Shown here: piece by piece, positions 42,956 through 50,781 of the stretch
How the letters are laid out: each line of letters begins with the position of its first letter
Numbering within the stretch: position 1 is the stretch's first letter
NCBI GenBank assembly: GCA_965205385.1
Contig: CBDBGS010000003.1
Location: forward strand, 1 to 64,000
From: CATOSP01 sp965205385
GTDB lineage: Bacteria; Chloroflexota; Dehalococcoidia; Lucifugimonadales; UBA3495
Reading direction: 5' to 3'
DNA: 64,000 bases
Position numbers and translations under genes: made by a program
The notes under the pieces: model-generated
Seen by the model: the letters and a program-made list of their open reading frames with translations, nothing else
What the model was told of the DNA's origin: nothing
Databases searched by the model: none

Positions 42956-43262
42956 GAAGAGCCTCCTCCTGGCATCTATGTGGATGCGGCGCGCCCAGCC
43001 AGACGCAGCCTATCATAGCATCTCTATGGTGGCCGAAAATATAGCCCGTCCACCTCTCTTTGTCAACCTTGTGGGGCGCGGCCGGGCGCGCGGATAGCCG
43101 CTTACATTGACAGTACCGGCCAGTACAACTACACTCGATTAGCCCCGCACTTTTGTATCTATAAGTGTGGGTATCATTTTTGGCATCTTTTTAATTCGTT
43201 ATCCAGGGCTTGGACCTGTTTCGAAACAGACCGCGAGGGCGTTGGGCCCTTTTAGGGAGGAT
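42956..43262. other. Divergent intergenic region
   Basis: No gene is seen in these 307 bases between ACAD-1 (minus) and the PQQ-type propeller gene (plus). It holds the + promoter at 43107-43135. Confidence 0.6.
43107..43135 (+). promoter_or_regulatory. Promoter TTGACA-17-TACACT with palindromic spacer
   Basis: TTGACA at 43107-43112 and TACACT at 43130-43135 are separated by 17 bases. The spacer starts with GTACCGGCCAGTAC, a short inverted repeat (GTAC-CGGCCA-GTAC). It lies 127 bases before the start of the propeller gene. Confidence 0.6.
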
Positions 43263-44723
43263 ATGACATCTAGCGGAATGCCGTTGAATGACCCCGGCGC
43301 GCCGCCAGGGGTTTCGACAGAGCAGATGAGGCAGTGCCGGTCCTGTGGATACGAAAACCCCGGAGAAGGGGAAGAGCGTTGCCGCAACTGCTGGATGGTC
43401 CTGGAAGGCATCGCGCCCTTGTTCCCCGCCGACAACGCGCCCAAGGCATGGTGGCTCCGGCTCCTAAGCGCCGGGATGATTGTCAAGTGGCTGCCGCTGG
43501 CGCTTATTCTGGCCGCGGTCATCTGGTGGATGTCCGCCTATTTCCAATGGGGGCCGAACCCTCCCGGAGCTCTGACCGACATGCAGGCCCATTCGGGGCC
43601 GGGCGTCTGGTCCCTGGGCCGGTTCGACGCCCAGAACACCGGGTTCACTCCAGACCAGGCCCCGGTCCCTGGGCAGGTCAAGTGGGCTTTCGTGGATGAC
43701 AAGCCGCTAGAGTCGGCTCCGGTGGTGGTCGATGGCCGCGTTTTCCTTACCACGGGGGATGGCCGCACCGTGGCCCTGGACGAGTCCAACGGGAACCTGC
43801 TGTGGGAGTACGACACCGGAGTACCTTCCAGTTCGAGTCCCGCCGTAAGCGGCGACCTCGTGATTGCGTGTTACACTCCGGGACTTATACTGGCGTTGGA
43901 TAGCGCTACCGGGTCGCCACAGTGGTCGGTGGACCTGCGCCAGCCGATCTCCGCAGCTCCAATCATCGCCGACGGCACGCTCTACTTGGGGTCGGGCGAC
44001 CGTCTGCTCCATGCTTTGGACGTAACGTCCGGAGAGGAGTTGTGGAATTTCCTCACCGAGGACTGGATCGTTTCTCCAGTGGCCTACTACGACGGCACGG
44101 TGGTAGTGGCCTCTCAGGACAGCCTTGTATACCTGGTGGACGCCGAATCGGGCAAACAGCAGTTGATGTTCGACACTGGCCGACAGCGTTTCGGCGGCGG
44201 CCCCACGGTCAATGGCGATATCGTTTACTTCAGCAGCGACAGGGGATGGGCATGGGCAATTGACCGGTTGGCCACGTCTTGGCCCGGTCAGCGGAATTGG
44301 TTCAAAGTGAAGATCAATCTATTCGTCTGGCAGGTGATCGAAACGCGCCCCGTACAGCCCGGAGGGCTCTGGTCCAAGCGGGTAGGCGGTCAGATCAAAG
44401 GCCTGCTGTCCGTGGCCCACGACAAGGTAATCGGGGCGACGGTGGAGGGCCAGGTCTTCGCCCGTGATTCCCAGAATGGAGACAAGGTTTGGGCGACCCA
44501 GCTCGAAGAGCCTTTATCCGTGGAGCCAACCGTCGCTGGGAAAACGGTCTTGGCGGGTGCGGAAAGCGGGAAGGTCTTTGGTCTGGACGTCGAAACCGGT
44601 GAGGTCTTATGGGACTTCGACGCCGGCACCGGACAGATCATGGCCAGTCCCATAGTCGCCGGAGACACCATGTACGTAGTTACAGAAGGTGGGGCGCTCC
44701 ACGCCGTCACCGCCTCTAATTAG
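43263..44723 (+). CDS. Membrane-anchored PQQ-type beta-propeller with zinc ribbon
   Basis: This 486-residue protein starts with a zinc ribbon (CRSCGYENPGEGEERCRNCW, residues 23-42), then one membrane helix (WLPLALILAAVIWWMSAYF, about 75-93), then an eight-bladed PQQ/pyrrolo-quinoline-like propeller, with blades such as GRVFLTTGDGRTVALDESNG, LYLGSGDRLLHALDVTSGEE and AGAESGKVFGLDVETGEVLWD. The build resembles BamB-like and serine/threonine-kinase-linked propellers; the zinc ribbon faces the cytosol. No catalytic role is implied. GGGAGG is very close (2 bases) to ATG at 43263; an upstream frame to 43167 is less likely. A perfect terminator follows. Confidence 0.88.
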   Translation: MTSSGMPLNDPGAPPGVSTEQMRQCRSCGYENPGEGEERCRNCWMVLEGIAPLFPADNAPKAWWLRLLSAGMIVKWLPLALILAAVIWWMSAYFQWGPNPPGALTDMQAHSGPGVWSLGRFDAQNTGFTPDQAPVPGQVKWAFVDDKPLESAPVVVDGRVFLTTGDGRTVALDESNGNLLWEYDTGVPSSSSPAVSGDLVIACYTPGLILALDSATGSPQWSVDLRQPISAAPIIADGTLYLGSGDRLLHALDVTSGEELWNFLTEDWIVSPVAYYDGTVVVASQDSLVYLVDAESGKQQLMFDTGRQRFGGGPTVNGDIVYFSSDRGWAWAIDRLATSWPGQRNWFKVKINLFVWQVIETRPVQPGGLWSKRVGGQIKGLLSVAHDKVIGATVEGQVFARDSQNGDKVWATQLEEPLSVEPTVAGKTVLAGAESGKVFGLDVETGEVLWDFDAGTGQIMASPIVAGDTMYVVTEGGALHAVTASN

Positions 44724-44803
44724 GCTTCCAGGCTTCCCTTAGGCCTCCGGAATCTCCTCACCGGACCCGATTTGGCGGTTCGTCCTCACTGCTGTCCTGC
44801 GTG

Positions 44804-44839
44804 CCAAACCCCTTCTCCATCAGCGGGGAAGGGGTTTGG
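44804..44839 (+). terminator. Intrinsic terminator of the propeller gene
   Basis: CCAAACCCCTTC and GAAGGGGTTTGG form a perfect 12-bp stem with a 12-base loop, followed by TTTG. Confidence 0.85.
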
Positions 44840-45255
44840 TTTGAATACGCCGGAGTTGGGTAACGTGCCTCAGGCTGGTTGCCCACGGTTTTTGACGGTC
44901 ATGGATAGCATATGCAGCCACGTCCGCCTTGGGTATGTGCGATGAATGTAGCGGATTTTCGTTCTACTAGGCGGTCCAGACAAGGTCACGGTTGGCTCAA
45001 GCGAAGACTGGAAGCCAGAGATTGTGGGGTTTTGTAACGTACTCGCGGGGAAGAATTCCCGGCTTCCGGGTCGAGCCCGGAATGGTGTGACTGGCCGGGG
45101 ACGGTACGGGGACCAACGCCGCCTGGCGCGACCTCGAGGGTTTCATCGAAAGAGGCGCCATGGCCGCCGGTTCGTGGTAGGAGTCTGTGGGCGGAGAAAT
45201 TGGACTGGGATAACTAAGTCCGGCCCCGGATCACAGGGCCGGACCGGAAGGGCAA
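44840..45255. other. Intergenic region without a gene
   Basis: No supported coding frame. A degraded copy of the dispersed CCCGG/GAATGG repeat is at about 45053-45090 (AATTCCCGGCTTCCGGGTCG, then AGCCCGGAATGG). Confidence 0.5.
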
Positions 45256-45408
45256 CTAGTACTACAACGACGCGTTGTCCTACAAGGTAACTCGTGAGCG
45301 GATTTTGAAGCTGGCAACGAACGAGTGCGAGTCTCCCATGATGAACGGTCCGTAGCTGAAGAAGAAGACCTGAGCGTGTTTTCTCATAACGCGTCGTTGT
45401 AGTACTAG
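45256..45408. mobile_element. 153-bp element with perfect 21-bp terminal inverted repeats
   Basis: The left end (45256-45276) begins CTAGTACTACAACGACGCGT and the right end (45388-45408) is its exact reverse complement over 21 bases. Both ends start with CTAG. The 111 bases between contain a minus-strand open frame of 35 codons, 45387 to 45280, starting MRKHAQVFFFSYGPF, that fills the space between the repeats. The right end contains the TAG stop codon of the lipoprotein gene at 45405. A small non-autonomous transposable element is the simplest reading; no second copy is in the window. Confidence 0.6.
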
Positions 45409-45899
45409 CAGTCGGCCTTAAGCTGGTCCGCGTGCGTGGCCCTGATCGAAGGTCTGTCGCCAAAGTCGATTTCTATGGTCCCGGTCACGCAGACAACTTT
45501 GTCCAAATATACGGGGCCGAAATTAGTGCTGCTAGGGAAGTTTGCGAGGGCGTCTTCCTTCCAAATAACCACCGTGAAGGTATCGGGGATTTCCTGTTCC
45601 GAAATAGAGGATCCCCGTTCGATGAGGGCTCCGGTGTCGAACAGGAGCAAATGAGGTCTCTTGGGTCTACCAGAAATCCACTGATAATCTTTTACGAGGC
45701 CACGAACGGTAGCTTCTTCTCCCACGTGCTGACCAGCCTTAGAAGAGGGGATAAACCCCATCTGTTCGGTTTGCAGAACCATTGCGGCCGGGTCCGCAGC
45801 GCCGCCATCGGTCGATCCGCCGCTTGGACTAGACGCGCCGCAGCCTGTGAGGGCAATAATCCCTAATGCCAGAAGCGCGAAGATGGCGATGGTTCGCAT
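45405..45899 (-). CDS. Predicted lipoprotein
   Basis: This 164-residue protein has a signal peptide with lipobox LALGIIALTGC (Cys at residue 20), a Gly/Ser/Ala-rich linker, and a mature domain with strands EEATVRGLVKDYQWI, HLLLFDTG, FTVVIWKEDA and VVCVTGTIEIDFGDRPSIRA that suggest an OB-fold such as the tRNA_anti-like extracytoplasmic domain. ATG at 45899 has AGGAAGG upstream; the frame to 46043 has no support. The stop codon is inside the right end of the 153-bp inverted-repeat element, so the natural C-terminus may have been altered (it now ends HADQLKADC). Confidence 0.78.
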   Translation of the reverse strand: MRTIAIFALLALGIIALTGCGASSPSGGSTDGGAADPAAMVLQTEQMGFIPSSKAGQHVGEEATVRGLVKDYQWISGRPKRPHLLLFDTGALIERGSSISEQEIPDTFTVVIWKEDALANFPSSTNFGPVYLDKVVCVTGTIEIDFGDRPSIRATHADQLKADC

Positions 45900-46091
45900 A
45901 ACGGACCTTCCTCGTTTGGGTCTTAATTGGTTCCCGTATTGCCGCGCCCAGACGGTTTTCATTGGTCTTTTAATGTTTAGGTGAAACGGTGGCGCGACAC
46001 GCGCCACCGCCGGTCGTCTTCCGTAGTTAGACCGGATTCCCATTGAGCCGCCGCCTTTGGCGTAGGGCGCCTGTGTCTAGAACGCTGGCTC

Positions 46092-47075
46092 CTAGCTGGC
46101 CCCCCGGAGCCTGGGGTCGAGCACGTCCCGCAGCGCGTCTCCCAGGACATTCCAGGAGAAGACTACGATGGCGATAGCCAGGCCGGGGAATATCGCAAGG
46201 TAGGGAGCCAGGGACACTGATTGGGCGGTGGCGCCGCTGAGCATCCCACCCCAGGACGGCACGTCGATGGGTGTGCCGACTCCCAGGAAGCTGAGGGAAG
46301 CTTCGGCGATGATCGCGCCGCCGAGATGGAACGTGAATATTACCAGGTAAAGGGCGAAGCAGTTGGGGATCATGTGCTTTATCATGATCCGCCAGTTGCC
46401 CGCGCCGACGGCCTGGGACGCCAGGATGTAGTCCATTTCCTTAATCGCCAAGAACTGGGCGCGCATGATGCGGGCGGTGCTTGGTATATACACGATGCTC
46501 AAGGCGATAATCACGTTGAGTAACGAAGCGCCGAGTGTGGCCATAATGGCGATTGCGAGAATCAGGGTTGGGAAGGAGATCAAGGCGTCTATAAACCGCT
46601 GGGCGGTTAGGTCGGTGACCCCGCCGAAGTGGACGCTGATGACCCCAACCATCATGCCTATCGTGCAGCCAACCAAGGACGCGATAATGCCAACGTACAG
46701 GGATATCCGCGCGCCGTATATGAGCCGGCTAAACACATCGCGGCCCAGGTGGTCGGCGCCGAACAAGAGCGTCCCGACGGGCCTTTCGGACTTGGCCCCA
46801 GGGTCGGCCCATTTGCAAGTCAGGCGTTTCTGCTCGGGGCATTCGCTAATGATTTTGTAGGGATCGTAGGTCGCGATCACGGGGGCGAAGATGGCCATCA
46901 GGATTAGGCATACCGCAACCACGGCGCCCAACGTCCCAAGAGGCTTGCGTGTAACAAAGTAGAGCACGTGCTGCGCCAAGGTCCGTTTTGGAGGCAGGAC
47001 GAATATGGAAGGGGCTGGGACGACAGCCGCTTGCTGATCCGGAATCGCTCCGGCGGGACTCTGTTCTTGAGCCAT
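46092..47075 (-). CDS. ABC transporter permease, DppC type (set 1)
   Basis: This 327-residue inner-membrane permease belongs to the dipeptide/oligopeptide/nickel (DppC/OppC) group: an N-terminal cytosolic leader, a first helix VVAVCLILMAIFAPVIATYDP, then the permease core with GADHLGRDVFSRLIYGARISLYVG (cited as pattern), the EAA-type coupling loop AVGAGNWRIMIKHMIPN and the closing ISWNVLGDALRDVLDPRLRG-like signature. It pairs with DppB-type permease at 47107 (31 bases apart) to form the channel. No ATPase gene is in the window. Confidence 0.93.
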   Translation of the reverse strand: MAQEQSPAGAIPDQQAAVVPAPSIFVLPPKRTLAQHVLYFVTRKPLGTLGAVVAVCLILMAIFAPVIATYDPYKIISECPEQKRLTCKWADPGAKSERPVGTLLFGADHLGRDVFSRLIYGARISLYVGIIASLVGCTIGMMVGVISVHFGGVTDLTAQRFIDALISFPTLILAIAIMATLGASLLNVIIALSIVYIPSTARIMRAQFLAIKEMDYILASQAVGAGNWRIMIKHMIPNCFALYLVIFTFHLGGAIIAEASLSFLGVGTPIDVPSWGGMLSGATAQSVSLAPYLAIFPGLAIAIVVFSWNVLGDALRDVLDPRLRGAS

Positions 47076-47106
47076 TTCTACAATACCTTGAATTTAGGTT
47101 ATCGGT

Positions 47107-48069
47107 CTAACTGTACCGAATTCTGGGGTTCAGCCAGGCGTAGGTCAGGTCGAGCAGCAGGTTTAGCAACAACACGACCACTGCTATCAGCACCACGATG
47201 GCCTGAATCACCGGGAAGTCGCGGCTGGTAATGGCGGTAATTAGGAGCCTGCCCATGCCGGGGACGAGGAAGATAACCTCGATTATTACCGTGCCTGAAA
47301 TCAGGCGCCCGAACTCGTAGCCAGTGAGAGTGACTACCGGCAGCAGAGCGTTTCTAAGGGCGTGGCGGGAAATGATCGTTCCTTCCCGCAGGCCCTTGGA
47401 CCGGGCTGTCCTAATGTAGTCCTCGTGCAGCACTTCAAGCATCGCGGAACGGGTGATCCGTGCAATGAACGCCATGTTGGAGGTGCCGAGCGCGAACGCC
47501 GGGAAAATCAACTGTTGGAAGTTAGTCCAGGGATCGTCCCATACCTTTTCATACGCTAAAGGAGGAGCCCATTGAAAGATGAGAACCAGTAAGAAGATCG
47601 TCATCACCGCGACCCAGAAATTGGGCAATGCGATCCCGGCGATGGTAATTACCCGGGTGATGTAATCTCCGACGGTGTCCTGTTTGATAGCTGAGATTAC
47701 TCCGAGGGGTATGGCCACTATGCTGGCCAGGATGAGGGACATGAGACCCAGTTCCATGGTTACCGGGAGCCTATGCTTGATGTCGTCGAAGACTTGGTCG
47801 CCCTCATAGAAGTAGGACGTGCCAAAGTCCCCCTTGAGCATTTTGCCCACCCATTTGAGGTATTGAATGTAGATGGGTTTATCGGTACCGAGCTTCGCCC
47901 TCAATGCGTCGAGCTGTTCCTGAGAGTAGTCGTCGTCCCCTTCCTCGCCTCCGAGGATCAGCACCGCGGGGTCTCCAGGGACGACCCTCAGTATTGCGAA
48001 TACCAACACAGTGACGATGAACAGCGTGGGGAGGAATAGGACGGACCGCTTGGCTATGTATGACCTCAT
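47107..48069 (-). CDS. ABC transporter permease, DppB type (set 1)
   Basis: This 320-residue permease has the DppB/OppB plan: YIAKRSVLFLPTLFIVTVLVF helix, VVPGDPA, a long periplasmic loop (about residues 36-95), DFGTSYFY, GVISAIKQDTVGDY, and the coupling loop TARSKGLREGTIISRHALRN. The final LDPRIRYS-type end (AWLNPRIRYS) is present. It is preceded by its own TTGACA-18-TATAGT promoter and by a hairpin after the binding-protein gene, so it may be expressed at a different level from that gene. Confidence 0.93.
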   Translation of the reverse strand: MRSYIAKRSVLFLPTLFIVTVLVFAILRVVPGDPAVLILGGEEGDDDYSQEQLDALRAKLGTDKPIYIQYLKWVGKMLKGDFGTSYFYEGDQVFDDIKHRLPVTMELGLMSLILASIVAIPLGVISAIKQDTVGDYITRVITIAGIALPNFWVAVMTIFLLVLIFQWAPPLAYEKVWDDPWTNFQQLIFPAFALGTSNMAFIARITRSAMLEVLHEDYIRTARSKGLREGTIISRHALRNALLPVVTLTGYEFGRLISGTVIIEVIFLVPGMGRLLITAITSRDFPVIQAIVVLIAVVVLLLNLLLDLTYAWLNPRIRYS

Positions 48070-48251
48070 TTTGCTCCCTGAATCCTACGGGGACCCATCA
48101 CCAGGGTCCGTGTGAATACTGCCTGATTTCTGGGCAATTTCTGAGTGACTATCGAGTGATGCCCTTGCCGTCTGCCTGGTCCCCTTGAGCCAGCCGACTA
48201 TGAAGTAATATTACTATGGGGACTTCGTTCCCCAAGCCCGGAGCGCGAGAT

Positions 48252-48281
48252 ACTATAGTATAGGCTCGAATGACGTGTCAA
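48252..48281 (-). promoter_or_regulatory. Promoter of permease set 1, TTGACA-18-TATAGT
   Basis: On the minus strand CCTATTGACAC with TTGACA at 48281-48276 is followed after 18 bases by TATAGT (48257-48252). The same CCTATTGACAC string begins the promoter of binding protein 1. Confidence 0.6.
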
Positions 48282-48407
48282 TAGGCTCATCGGGGAAGGC
48301 AAAGAGTTGCGATGTCTTCCCCGTTCTCCGCCATTCTTGCCGAATTCGCCAGTGCCTGGGTCTAGTGTAAAGGAATTACGCTGGAGGAGTTCCGGCATAC
48401 AGAGATA

Positions 48408-48436
48408 CAGGCCGGCCCCAAAACGGGGCCGGCCTG
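48408..48436 (-). terminator. Hairpin after binding protein 1
   Basis: CAGGCCGGCCCC, 5-base loop, GGGGCCGGCCTG: perfect 12-bp stem, 24 bases past the stop codon of the binding protein. There is no T-run on the minus strand, so it may act partly as an mRNA 3'-end stabiliser. Confidence 0.75.
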
Positions 48437-48459
48437 TTGTTGCGTAGGTAAACGTTTTG

Positions 48460-50337
48460 TTACTTGCACTCGGGGTCGCACCAGACGTGCTCCCAGCGCG
48501 ATCCCTGATAGGTGAAGTTGAAGTTCTGGATCCGGTGCTCCACCCCGTGGTGCCGGTCAACCCAGTAGATGTAGGGGTTGGCCGCTCCCTGGTAGGCGAG
48601 CCTCGCCATTTCTTGGACTATGGCCTTCCGCTTCTCCTGGTCTGGTTCCCGGACCTGTTTGTCGAAGAGGGCCTCTACCCCCTCAGGAGCATAGTACTTG
48701 CCTCGCCCGCCCCCGGACCATTGGGGGGTAGTACCGCGGATGTAGCGGGCGAAGAGGGCGTCGGGGTCGTTCATGAAGATGCTGCCACCTTGGACGGCGA
48801 ATTGGTAATCGCCCGCCCAATAGGCGTCGAAGCCTGCGCCGCTCTCCATAACCTTCAGGGTGATGTTCCAGCCCAGTGCCTCCTCAAGCTGCTGCTTGAC
48901 CAACACGGAAACGTCGGGGTAGTCGCAGCAGTTGCGGGCGTGGAGAGTGATGGAGAAGGGGCCGTCCATACCCACGCTGGCCAGGAGGCGATTGGCCTCG
49001 GCCAGGTCATCGGGGTGCTTCATGCCGTCGACGTCCCGGTAGCCAGGGAGACTGTCGTACTCCGCATCGGGGAGGCTGTACCAGAAGCCGCGAGGCAGCG
49101 GGTAGCCCTTGGCGTACATACCCTCGCTGATGTTGTCGATGATTGGCTGGGGGTTGATGGCCAGGTTGACGGCCTTCCTGACCTCTGGCTTGTCGAAGGG
49201 GGCCTTGGCGGTGTTCATCTGGATGTACATCATGCTGATGGGGCCGGCCCAGTGCATGGTCAGGCTGTCCATGTCCTCGTCAAGCTGCAGGGCCTCGGCA
49301 ACGGTGAGGTTGTCGATTGATTGGTTGCTGGTGAGGATCTGGCCGGTCTTGAAGGCTGCAATGACGCGGCCGGAGTCGGTCATTACGAAGTGCTTCATCC
49401 CTTCGATGTAGGGGCGGCCTCCCTTGAAGTAATCTTCATTCCTGGTGTACTCCACGGAGACTTCCTTGACGTACTCCACGAACTTGAAAGGACCGGAGCC
49501 GACTAGAACGTCCATGTCCCTGCCACCCTGGGCGATACCCTGTCCGACCACGACGTGTTCGGGGATGAGGACACAGGTATGGTTGGCGATGGCGGGGAAG
49601 AAACCAGCGGTGGGGAAGTTAGTGACAACTTCGACGGTCTTGTCGTCAATCGCACGGGAGTTACCGGAATCGTAATAGAGACCGGTGTTGCAGTGGGTGG
49701 ACGTGGAGCGGCCCTCGAGGGCTGGGAACTGATCTGGGGCCACCATGCTCTCTAGGCTGAAGACCACGTCTTTGGCCGTTACCGGTGTGCCGTCCCACCA
49801 TTTGGCGTCCGGATGGACGTGGAAGGTGTAGGTCACGCCGTCTTCGGCCAATTCCCAGCTTTCGCACAGATCACACCTGAGATCACCCTGGTCGGCGGTC
49901 TCAGGGTTGTACTCGATCAGGTTGTTGAACAGAGGGGCCATATTCATGTTCAAGACTGAGGACTGGTGGATTAGCCGCTGCCGGACATCGGCGTACTGGT
50001 TCATGTTGATGAACCCGCCCTGCTTGGCTTCGGCAATGAAGTAGGGGTTTTCCTTCTGCTCTGCCTTAGCTCCCGGCGCGATTTGTTTCGCGGCGCCTTC
50101 ATGGGTCTTTTTCGCATACGAGTCGGGTGCGGCTACCGCTTCCTTGGTAGCCTCGACTTTCGTGACGGTATCTTGTGTTTGTGCGGTTACCTCTTTAGGT
50201 ACTTCCTTGGGGGCTTCTTGCTGCGTCACAGCCTGTTCCGCCGGGGCGGCGGACCCACAGGCAATGGCGAACACGAGAGCCAATACGAGTGGGGTAAGAA
50301 GTAGTCCCCTGGGAACCTTTGACAAGCCTTGCGCCAT
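48460..50337 (-). CDS. ABC transporter substrate-binding lipoprotein (set 1)
   Basis: This 625-residue protein is a family 5 solute-binding protein (SBP_bac_5). The signal peptide LLLTPLVLALVFAIACGSAAP ends at a lipobox Cys (residue 27), then a charged, low-complexity linker to about residue 95. The mature part has SVLNMNMAPLFNNLIEYNP, WELAEDGVTYTFHVHPDAKW, TAKDVVFSLESM, FKFVEYVKEVSVEYTRNEDY and APFDKPEVRKAVNLAINPQP, all typical. It has many Cys (for example RCDLCE, NCCDYP, WCDPEC), unusual for this family. GGAGG lies 7 bases before ATG at 50337. Confidence 0.93.
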   Translation of the reverse strand: MAQGLSKVPRGLLLTPLVLALVFAIACGSAAPAEQAVTQQEAPKEVPKEVTAQTQDTVTKVEATKEAVAAPDSYAKKTHEGAAKQIAPGAKAEQKENPYFIAEAKQGGFINMNQYADVRQRLIHQSSVLNMNMAPLFNNLIEYNPETADQGDLRCDLCESWELAEDGVTYTFHVHPDAKWWDGTPVTAKDVVFSLESMVAPDQFPALEGRSTSTHCNTGLYYDSGNSRAIDDKTVEVVTNFPTAGFFPAIANHTCVLIPEHVVVGQGIAQGGRDMDVLVGSGPFKFVEYVKEVSVEYTRNEDYFKGGRPYIEGMKHFVMTDSGRVIAAFKTGQILTSNQSIDNLTVAEALQLDEDMDSLTMHWAGPISMMYIQMNTAKAPFDKPEVRKAVNLAINPQPIIDNISEGMYAKGYPLPRGFWYSLPDAEYDSLPGYRDVDGMKHPDDLAEANRLLASVGMDGPFSITLHARNCCDYPDVSVLVKQQLEEALGWNITLKVMESGAGFDAYWAGDYQFAVQGGSIFMNDPDALFARYIRGTTPQWSGGGRGKYYAPEGVEALFDKQVREPDQEKRKAIVQEMARLAYQGAANPYIYWVDRHHGVEHRIQNFNFTYQGSRWEHVWCDPECK

Positions 50338-50523
50338 ACGTTGTCCTCCAAGACACAGGTAGATTTGGGATGAGTTAAGCCTGGTTTTCCCTGAGAGGGT
50401 ACGGCTCCAGTCCAAGATTGGATTCCTTAACGAGAGCTATATCCACATAGTTATATTTGCGAATAGACCCTTGCACTGTATTAAAGGAATGGAAATCATC
50501 TCGTCCTTAGTGGAGCGCAGAAC

Positions 50524-50553
50524 AATATATAATATCCTGGAAACGAGTGTCAA
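50524..50553 (-). promoter_or_regulatory. Promoter of binding protein 1, TTGACA-18-TATATT
   Basis: On the minus strand TTGACA (50553-50548) and TATATT (50529-50524) are 18 bases apart, in an AT-rich leader about 190 bases before the start. The -35 box lies in the string CCTATTGACAC shared with the permease promoter at 48252. Confidence 0.65.
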
Positions 50554-50725
50554 TAGGTGCAAACATCGGGAATATATTTTACGTAAAATAAATCTCGGGT
50601 GTCGAATACCGATGTTATCGTAGGCACAAGAACTGAATAATATACTAACAACGAGCGTATTGCGATTGAAACGCGTTCTTGGACCGGGGAGCGAGCCCGC
50701 TCCGGTCGTAATGAGGGTAAAAGAA

Positions 50726-50758
50726 AACGGGTCGGCTCTTCTGAAGAGCCGACCCGTT
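50726..50758 (-). terminator. Intrinsic terminator after binding-protein pseudogene
   Basis: AACGGGTCGGCTCTT, loop CTG, AAGAGCCGACCCGTT: perfect 15-bp stem, followed on the minus strand by TTCTTTTACC. Confidence 0.88.
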
Positions 50759-50781
50759 CGTATGGGGTGAAGATCAGTTGG

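Larger units (their letters stand above)
48070..48459. other. Intergenic region between binding protein 1 and permeases
   Basis: A 390-bp gap without a gene. It has the hairpin at 48408-48436 and the minus-strand promoter at 48252-48281. Confidence 0.6.
50338..50781. other. Intergenic region with promoter and terminator
   Basis: A 444-bp AT-rich gap without a gene. It holds the promoter of binding protein 1 (50524-50553) and the terminator of the upstream pseudogene (50726-50758), and a palindromic TTTTACGTAAAA at 50577-50588. Confidence 0.6.
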
